Position numbers and translations under genes: made by a program
Assembly: GCF_964340395.1 (NCBI RefSeq)
Contig: NC_135559.1
Location: forward strand, 19,068,150-19,132,149
Direction: 5' to 3'
Length of the DNA: 64,000 nt
Source of the DNA: Glandiceps talaboti
Lineage: Eukaryota > Hemichordata > Enteropneusta > Spengelidae
Notes under the pieces: generated by a model
The model's input: the letters and a program-made list of their open reading frames with translations, nothing else
What the model was told of the DNA's origin: nothing
The model's database searches: none
Shown here: one piece after another, positions 45,220-64,000 of the stretch
How the letters are laid out: every line of letters begins with the position of its first letter
Numbering within the stretch: position 1 is the first letter of the stretch

Positions 45220-45779
45220 GGCAGACTATAATTGGAAAGAATACGAAATAAAATTAAATTGAAAACAAAACTGTAAACCTTGAGTATTTTTTCCAATACA
45301 TTGGACAATGTTGTCAGACAGAGAAAGAACACATGTCAGTTACTAGCGACACTTCCTTTTCTTATATATATTATTGAATAAGAATCAGTTTCTTTTTAGA
45401 TTATTTGGTATTACCAGGTGATATATTCTTTATATGTAGCCCTTCTACGTTATCAATGGACAATTCGCATGTTACTAAGTTCTCGTGATAATTTAAAAGT
45501 ATTTTACTGTAAACAGTTTTTCCCCATAATGTGTGTACGTGAAATCTGTATATTTGCAGCAACTAAATTTCCAAAAAAATGATTGTGAAGAACAGTTTTA
45601 TCATTCTACCCGAACACCTAATTGTGGATTGTGAATTGAAAAGTATTCAATGCAACATTCCTTTACAACTGAAGTTTGTTATCCTGAAACAGAACTTTGT
45701 CTGGCTTGAAATTTGGCTACATTTAATTGTCAGGCTCAACAACTTAAATACATTTTAATCGTACGTTACCTACAGTTAG

Positions 45780-46030
45780 TCAATGTAGCACTATTGGGAA
45801 GATTTTTGGCGAGCACAATAATTAAAATGTGGCAACGTTAAGTAAGATTGTTGTGAGGCCAGACAAATTGTAGCAAAATTCATAAGATTATTGTTCCAGC
45901 GGACAAAATGTAGCAATGTGGGTAAGATTGTTGCCGACTCGGAACAAGACGATAAAATGTAGCAATATTGGTCAGATGATAAAATGCAGTAATGTCAATA
46001 CGATATTTGTTGAGCCAGACGATGTTTTGA
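45780..46030. repeat. Tandem repeat of about 43 bp, 3' flank of locus C
   Basis: Diverged units of the same TAAGATTnTTG / AAAATGTAGCAAT repeat found at 27930-28300. It lies about 2.7 kb past the locus C stop; in locus B the array begins about 0.4 kb past the stop. Confidence 0.65.
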
Positions 46031-46801
46031 CTAGCTTCCGTGATTATACAACAAAACATATGCAAGTTACGTGGAGACTTGTACTATTATGAATATTAAA
46101 GCTTACAAGATAAAAAAAAATGAATAAAAAACCACTCACATATTTTGGATGCTCCCTATGATACTTTGATGTAAGCTTGATGCGGGAACACTTGTTACAT
46201 TCAGCTTAAATCATACTATGACGTAGTGTCACGTGATGACGAGATAGACGACAGCATAATAAAAATAGATTTTGGGAACAACACAGGTGGCTAGGCTGTG
46301 ATAACTGCACACGGTTTTTTGAATACTTGACCCACATGACTTCTGAGAATGTCATTTTATGTAATTCATCATTACATGCGTACGTGTTATTTTTCACACA
46401 CAGCATGCAAGATATCTGTCAAAACTTCTCTACTAATAGTACTACCAACATACAAGATTGAAAATAATATTCCAATCAAATGAGACATCGCCATCTGTTT
46501 AATTATTTTGATTTTTTGAGTCTTAAATTTAGAGAGAAGATGAACTGTGAGGTAAACAACCATTTAGTTTGGATATAGTGGTTGGTATGGCAACCATTTA
46601 GTCTGGATATAGTGGTTGGTATGGCAACAGTTCTTTAGAATATATATGATGTTGTGGACAAGGGTTGCCACTTTGACAGGGAGTTGAGTTTTTCAAAGTT
46701 TCATCATAGATTGATATAATATAAATCAAAGGTGTCCTATTTTGATAGAAATATTACATATGTTACGACCCAAAAGTCACATATAAGCCCTAGAACGTAA
46801 C

Positions 46802-47069
<268 letters not shown>

Positions 47070-47707
47070 TATATATAAATGGCTGTGCTCCAACGTAGAA
47101 TAACTGCCATGATCAACTTCAACTCAAAGTTCTTTTGGGTAGATATATTAATATAGATCAGAGTGGAGTTATTAACTTAGGCACTATCCCAAGTTGTAAA
47201 TAGTGGCTCATAAAAATAAATAGCACAATCGCGGCCAGGTTCGCCATTGACTTGAACAAACACGTGTACATGGACACCCCTCCACCACCACCATACACGC
47301 ATATGCAAGCATCGAAGAAGTGTACGTATCAGTCCCCGAGGTATCAGTGACTTGATCTCAGAATTACACACAATGCACGTAGCTAGGTCTACAGGGGCAA
47401 CTGTCAAATCAAGATAGATGTTAGAAATTTGATGTCTGTAGATAATCACGTTTACACAGCGTGCTGTAAATGCATTTGTGTTACCAGCCTGTGTTAACAA
47501 AGTCCAACAAGTGACATGATAACCAAACGTCAGCTACAGAAGAAGGTGTAACAAATTCTATACTCTCATTTAGCAGAGATGAGTAGAATAATTATGTATG
47601 TCCCCGTTAGAGTCGATGAAACTCTATAACACAGGCCAATAATCACAAGTTTTGAGTATGGAGTCAGGATGGGCGAATGGCTAGAGTGGCCGATGATATA
47701 TATACAA

Positions 47708-47845
47708 AATGTATCTGAGAGAGATAGAGAAACAGAGAGAGGCATGGAGAAACAGAGATGTAGAGACAGAGGCAGAGACAGACAGAGAGACATATGTAGA
47801 CAGGCAGACACAAACAGACAGAGACAGACAGATAAGAATAACCAG
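47708..47845. repeat. GAGA/GACA-rich degenerate array
   Basis: Imperfect GAGA and GACA units with several interruptions. Open in multiple frames but not coding. Confidence 0.8.
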
Positions 47846-48626
47846 ACACACAGAGATAACAATCAGCGTTTTGAGCACCCAGACTGGATGCGAAAGCGCT
47901 ATATAAAAACCAACATTATTATGTTTTATTGCAAGTTTTCTAAGACTTCTATTTGTTTATATTTCTATTTGTTTTGTCTTTCTGTCTAGTTTTATTACGT
48001 TCCTTTATTCTTGATATCCATTTTGATAATAATCAAACGTTCATAAAGAAATGAAAAATATAAAAAAATCGGTATCCATACACAGTGACAAAAACAAAAA
48101 GGGCACTTGACCCAGGAAGGTCGTGTAAACTTATCTGACTTTACTGACATTCCCAACACGTTCAGTGGTATTTGTTACACATTTATATAGCTTCCACACT
48201 TCTCAAGTATTCTATCGTCCATGATGTACACCATACAGCCCGATTTTGACATTTTAACTCCGAAGTCAATTGTTACACTCTCAACTAAACGTTAATATAT
48301 TTGATACACGTTCTAGTTATTTTAATTCATAAAAAACTCTTGTAATAACATTTTATTTCAATAATACTATGCAACAGTACTTTGTACAAAATACAAACTT
48401 GAAGGAAGTGTGGTAAAAGATAAGTAACCTGGGTCAGAAGATGTGACATGGTTCTTTGTTATCCACTGGTAGTCCACAATATCTAATCAATGGTCCCTTT
48501 CACCGAGATAGCACCATAACTATCTATTCAGTAAATGATATCTTCCAAGATCCATGAAGACTTTTTATTCTCCCAAGCACCATTATTTTGGCCATTATCG
48601 ATACTTGAGTTAGCAGAGAAGTTAAT

Positions 48627-48630
<4 letters not shown>

Positions 48631-48694
<64 letters not shown>

Positions 48695-48708
48695 AATCAT
48701 CATCATCA
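48631..48708. repeat. (ATC)n microsatellite directly after the locus C stop codon
   Basis: Trinucleotide array beginning about 10 bp past the stop codon (48720-48718) of locus C, so it would lie in the 3' UTR. Locus B has no such array there. Confidence 0.9.
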
Positions 48709-48717
48709 TGAAGACCA

Positions 48718-61361
<12,644 letters not shown>

Positions 61362-61558
61362 CTGTGAACGAGACATGTTGAAATTTACAGAACACGTGTA
61401 CAATACTGGTGAATGGTTAAACAGAGGAGTTCAAATTCATCATATGCATATATCTTATGTACAATGGAATATTGTCAGCTCAATATTCGGGTGTCTGATA
61501 CAAGATCACCGGACGTGAACTCTGAGTAACTTATTAAAAACTATAGGTAACGACTGCT

Positions 61559-64000
61559 TATTATTATTAGACTTTATTTAATCTCGATAGACTGTTGAGC
61601 CAGTGGCTCTTCTCACACAGTGTCGAGAAAAACATTAAAATATATACAATATATACATTAAATACTGCACACATCAAATGAGGACAAAACAAGCAAAAAT
61701 ATAATGGGTACAATAACAAAATAGACGAACATCAACAATACACTACTGAAATTATGAATCACTTGAAATTGAAAAATGATATTTACATTTGCTTTTAAAA
61801 GCCTGCAGTGAGGGACATGATTTTAAGTCAAGTGGTAAACTGTTCCATATTTTTACACCACTGTAGGTAAAACTTTTCTTAAAAAACTCGGTTCTATGTT
61901 TTGGAATGTATAAATCTTCCCTGGCAGCAGATCTAGTATTCCGACTATGAACATTGTGTATCCTTTTAAAAACATTCAAATAATCCGGTGCTAAATTGTT
62001 TTGTACTTTATACATTAAAATTGACTCATTATATAAAACCCGTTTTCTGAATGGTGTCCAATGCAATGTACGGAATAAAACATCACTAGAAGTGTTATAA
62101 TCACAATCTAAAAGAACTCTTGCGACAGCTTTCTGGAGTCGCTCAATGCGCACTAAAAGTTTGATGGAACAGTGACCCCATATGTTGGAACAGTAATCAA
62201 AATGGGGTAGAATAAAACAATTATAAAAAGTCATCATGGCCCTTTTAGTTAGAAAGGGGCGAATACGTCTGAGTTGAATTAACTTAAAAGCGATACTTTT
62301 ACATACAGAGCTGACTTGTTTTTCCCAGCTTAAGGTATCATCAATGATTATACCCAACAACTTGTCATGTGTAACACACTCCAGTAGATCTCCATTACAT
62401 AAGACATTAATTGATACATCAATTCTGGCTTTTCTTTGAGAAGTTCCAAGGATCATTGCTTTTGTTTTCTGTGAATTGATACACATGTTATTAAGGTTAC
62501 ACCAGTGCGAGATGTGATGCATGTCTTGATTAAGCTTATTCTCAATTTCTTTCAAATTAGTACTGGCGACCTGTGCAGCTGTGTCATCTGCATACATGTA
62601 AAGATCAGATGTATTTGTAAATAAAGGAAGATCATTGATGAAAAGTAGAAAGAATAAGGGGCCTAAGATAGATCCCTGTGGTACACCCACAGAGACTTGA
62701 CAAGAATTACTAAATGCCCCATTGAATGAAACCATCTGGTTTCTTTCCTCCAAATATGATGTGAAAAACAACATAGTATTTTCTGAGCATCCATAAATTC
62801 TAAGTTTTTGTAGTAAGATATTGTGATCAACAAGATCAAAAGCCTTTCTGAAATCAACAAGTAGGACGCCTATGAGATTTCCCTTATCGATTTCTTGGTA
62901 CCATGAGTTAGTGATATTTGTTAATGCTGATTGACATGAGTGAAACTTGCGAAAGCCTGATTGTTTGTTTGACAATAACTTGAAAGTGCACAAAAAGTTA
63001 TAGAAGTGAGTGTGAACATGTCTTTCTAAAATTTTGGATAAGACAGGCAATACGGAAATAGGTCTGTAATTTGATACAATATCTCTTGCACCTTTTTTAT
63101 ACAATGGTGTCACTTTTGCAGATTTCCACTGAACAGGAAATGTCCCAGAGGAAATTGCATGATTGAAAATTGCAGTGAGACTATATGTTATTTGAGTTGC
63201 ACCAATCTTCAAAAAGCGAGGACTAATGCCATCTAGACCTGTTGACTTTTTGCAATCAATACTCCTGAGAAATTTTGTAACTTCGGCTTCTTGGAGCAAA
63301 GGGATTGCAAATTTGTTATCGTTTGGGAGATTACATGAAACAAAGTGCTTCAATTTATTAATAATGTCATCATTGTTGTTATCTGTTTGTTTGATATACT
63401 CAGAAGCTACATTTGTGAAAAAATTGTTGAACACATTGGCCATTTCTTGTACTTCTGAAATTTCATTACCTTGACTTGTTAAAAAAGTGGGGTTTTTACA
63501 ATTGGAAGTTGGAATCAATTGCTTAAAAAATTTCCAAAAATCCGTGGTACCTTTATTTAACACATTATTGTAAAATTCACGTTTTGCTGTTCTTATTAAG
63601 TTTGTGACTTTGTTTCTCCATGTTTTGTATAATTCGAATGACTTGTTTACTTTATATTTATTTCTAATTTTGATTGCTAATTCAATATCATCACTCCACC
63701 ATTCAGGAATTGTTTGGTGTTTCACACGTTTGGTTTTAAGTGGTGCATGTTTGTTAAGAGCACTGAGGAATAATTGATTCCATGTACTTATCATATCTGT
63801 GATGTTATCAGAACTGGAAACATTTGACCACTGGACTTCACCAAGATCTTTACAGAATAAATCCGGGTCAAAATGTTTTGTACATCTATACCTGATAGTA
63901 TGGTGTTGTTTAGACAGAACTTTGTTCGAGGTTTGTCTGATGATAAAAACTGGATAGTGATCACTAAGACCAATATTAGAAAACCCAGTGTAAATTACCT
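61559..64000 (-). mobile_element. Non-LTR retrotransposon (LINE, CR1/L2-like), 3' part
   Basis: A minus-strand element with ORF2 and a 3' tail. The 3' end is near 61559, where the transcript-sense sequence ends AAATAAAGTCTAATAATAATAA, a short-repeat tail rather than long poly(A). It lies about 200 bp upstream of the first visible locus C exon, in the same orientation, and continues past the right edge. Clade assignment is from general resemblance only. Confidence 0.85.
61752..64000 (-). CDS. LINE ORF2: APE endonuclease C-terminus plus reverse transcriptase
   Basis: An uninterrupted minus-strand frame from the right edge to a TAA at 61752, about 749 codons. The first residues include GLSDHYPVF, the C-terminal SDHxP motif of the apurinic-type endonuclease. 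Then come a basic linker, the reverse transcriptase core (NYRPISVLPVLSKILE, LVDFRKAFDLVDH, VGVPQGSILGPLFFLLFIND, catalytic YADD in SDLYMYADDTAAQV), and a thumb/C-terminal region ending FKSKCKYHFSISSDS. The 5' part (most of the endonuclease and any ORF1) is outside the window. No stop or frameshift was seen, so the copy may be young. Confidence 0.93.
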   Translation of the reverse strand, partial: VIYTGFSNIGLSDHYPVFIIRQTSNKVLSKQHHTIRYRCTKHFDPDLFCKDLGEVQWSNVSSSDNITDMISTWNQLFLSALNKHAPLKTKRVKHQTIPEWWSDDIELAIKIRNKYKVNKSFELYKTWRNKVTNLIRTAKREFYNNVLNKGTTDFWKFFKQLIPTSNCKNPTFLTSQGNEISEVQEMANVFNNFFTNVASEYIKQTDNNNDDIINKLKHFVSCNLPNDNKFAIPLLQEAEVTKFLRSIDCKKSTGLDGISPRFLKIGATQITYSLTAIFNHAISSGTFPVQWKSAKVTPLYKKGARDIVSNYRPISVLPVLSKILERHVHTHFYNFLCTFKLLSNKQSGFRKFHSCQSALTNITNSWYQEIDKGNLIGVLLVDFRKAFDLVDHNILLQKLRIYGCSENTMLFFTSYLEERNQMVSFNGAFSNSCQVSVGVPQGSILGPLFFLLFINDLPLFTNTSDLYMYADDTAAQVASTNLKEIENKLNQDMHHISHWCNLNNMCINSQKTKAMILGTSQRKARIDVSINVLCNGDLLECVTHDKLLGIIIDDTLSWEKQVSSVCKSIAFKLIQLRRIRPFLTKRAMMTFYNCFILPHFDYCSNIWGHCSIKLLVRIERLQKAVARVLLDCDYNTSSDVLFRTLHWTPFRKRVLYNESILMYKVQNNLAPDYLNVFKRIHNVHSRNTRSAAREDLYIPKHRTEFFKKSFTYSGVKIWNSLPLDLKSCPSLQAFKSKCKYHFSISSDS

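Noticed and set aside
61362-61376. In-frame ATG just before the first visible locus C exon as a true start codon
   Set aside because: A normal splice acceptor (TTCACAG) separates them, and locus B has an internal exon at the same position. A short-form start would leave no anchor or signal.

Overview
This is a stretch of animal nuclear genome. Coding sequence is split into many short exons with GT-AG introns, it is AT-rich, very dense in microsatellites, and carries a non-LTR retrotransposon, several MITE-like elements and one 5S rRNA-like sequence. Gene content and the 5S sequence fit a marine invertebrate. A deuterostome such as a hemichordate or cephalochordate is my guess, but the sequence alone does not fix the taxon.

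The main content is a head-to-tail tandem cluster of glycoside hydrolase family 31 (GH31) genes, all on the minus strand. They are type II membrane-anchored, trefoil-bearing alpha-glucosidases of the maltase-glucoamylase / sucrase-isomaltase kind, each with a single catalytic unit. In transcription order (right to left): locus C (about 61361-48718, 3' 16 exons only, 5' part outside the window or lost); locus B (43208-28691, 22 exons, 906 codons, all active-site motifs present); locus A (23790-5528, 22 exons, 944 codons, intact frame but the catalytic aspartate of WxDMNE is replaced by lysine); and a fourth locus off the left edge, seen as two alternative first exons (3441-3153 and 1373/1283-1079), each encoding a cytosolic tail, a membrane anchor and the first residues of a trefoil domain. 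Loci B and C are a recent duplicate pair with matching exon phases, near-identical exons, recognisable intron sequence and the same tandem repeat in their 3' flanks. Locus A is older and divergent.

Between and inside the genes lie: a LINE (APE endonuclease plus reverse transcriptase, minus strand, running off the right edge); a MITE family with 9-bp target duplications and TAGACT-type ends (2104-2210, 33822-34099, 50483-50575); two copies of a hAT-like MITE with 8-bp duplications; a two-copy 0.37-kb inverted-repeat element in locus A introns; several long palindromes; a broken LTR-retrotransposon gag fragment; a 5S rRNA-like sequence in a locus C intron; and many simple-sequence arrays, some up to 670 bp and some abutting splice sites.

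Inferred biology: loci B and C would encode surface or lumenal exo-alpha-glucosidases. Locus A looks like a preserved pseudoenzyme or regulatory paralogue. The left locus may use alternative promoters to swap its cytosolic tail and anchor. No protein-coding host gene was recognised on the plus strand.
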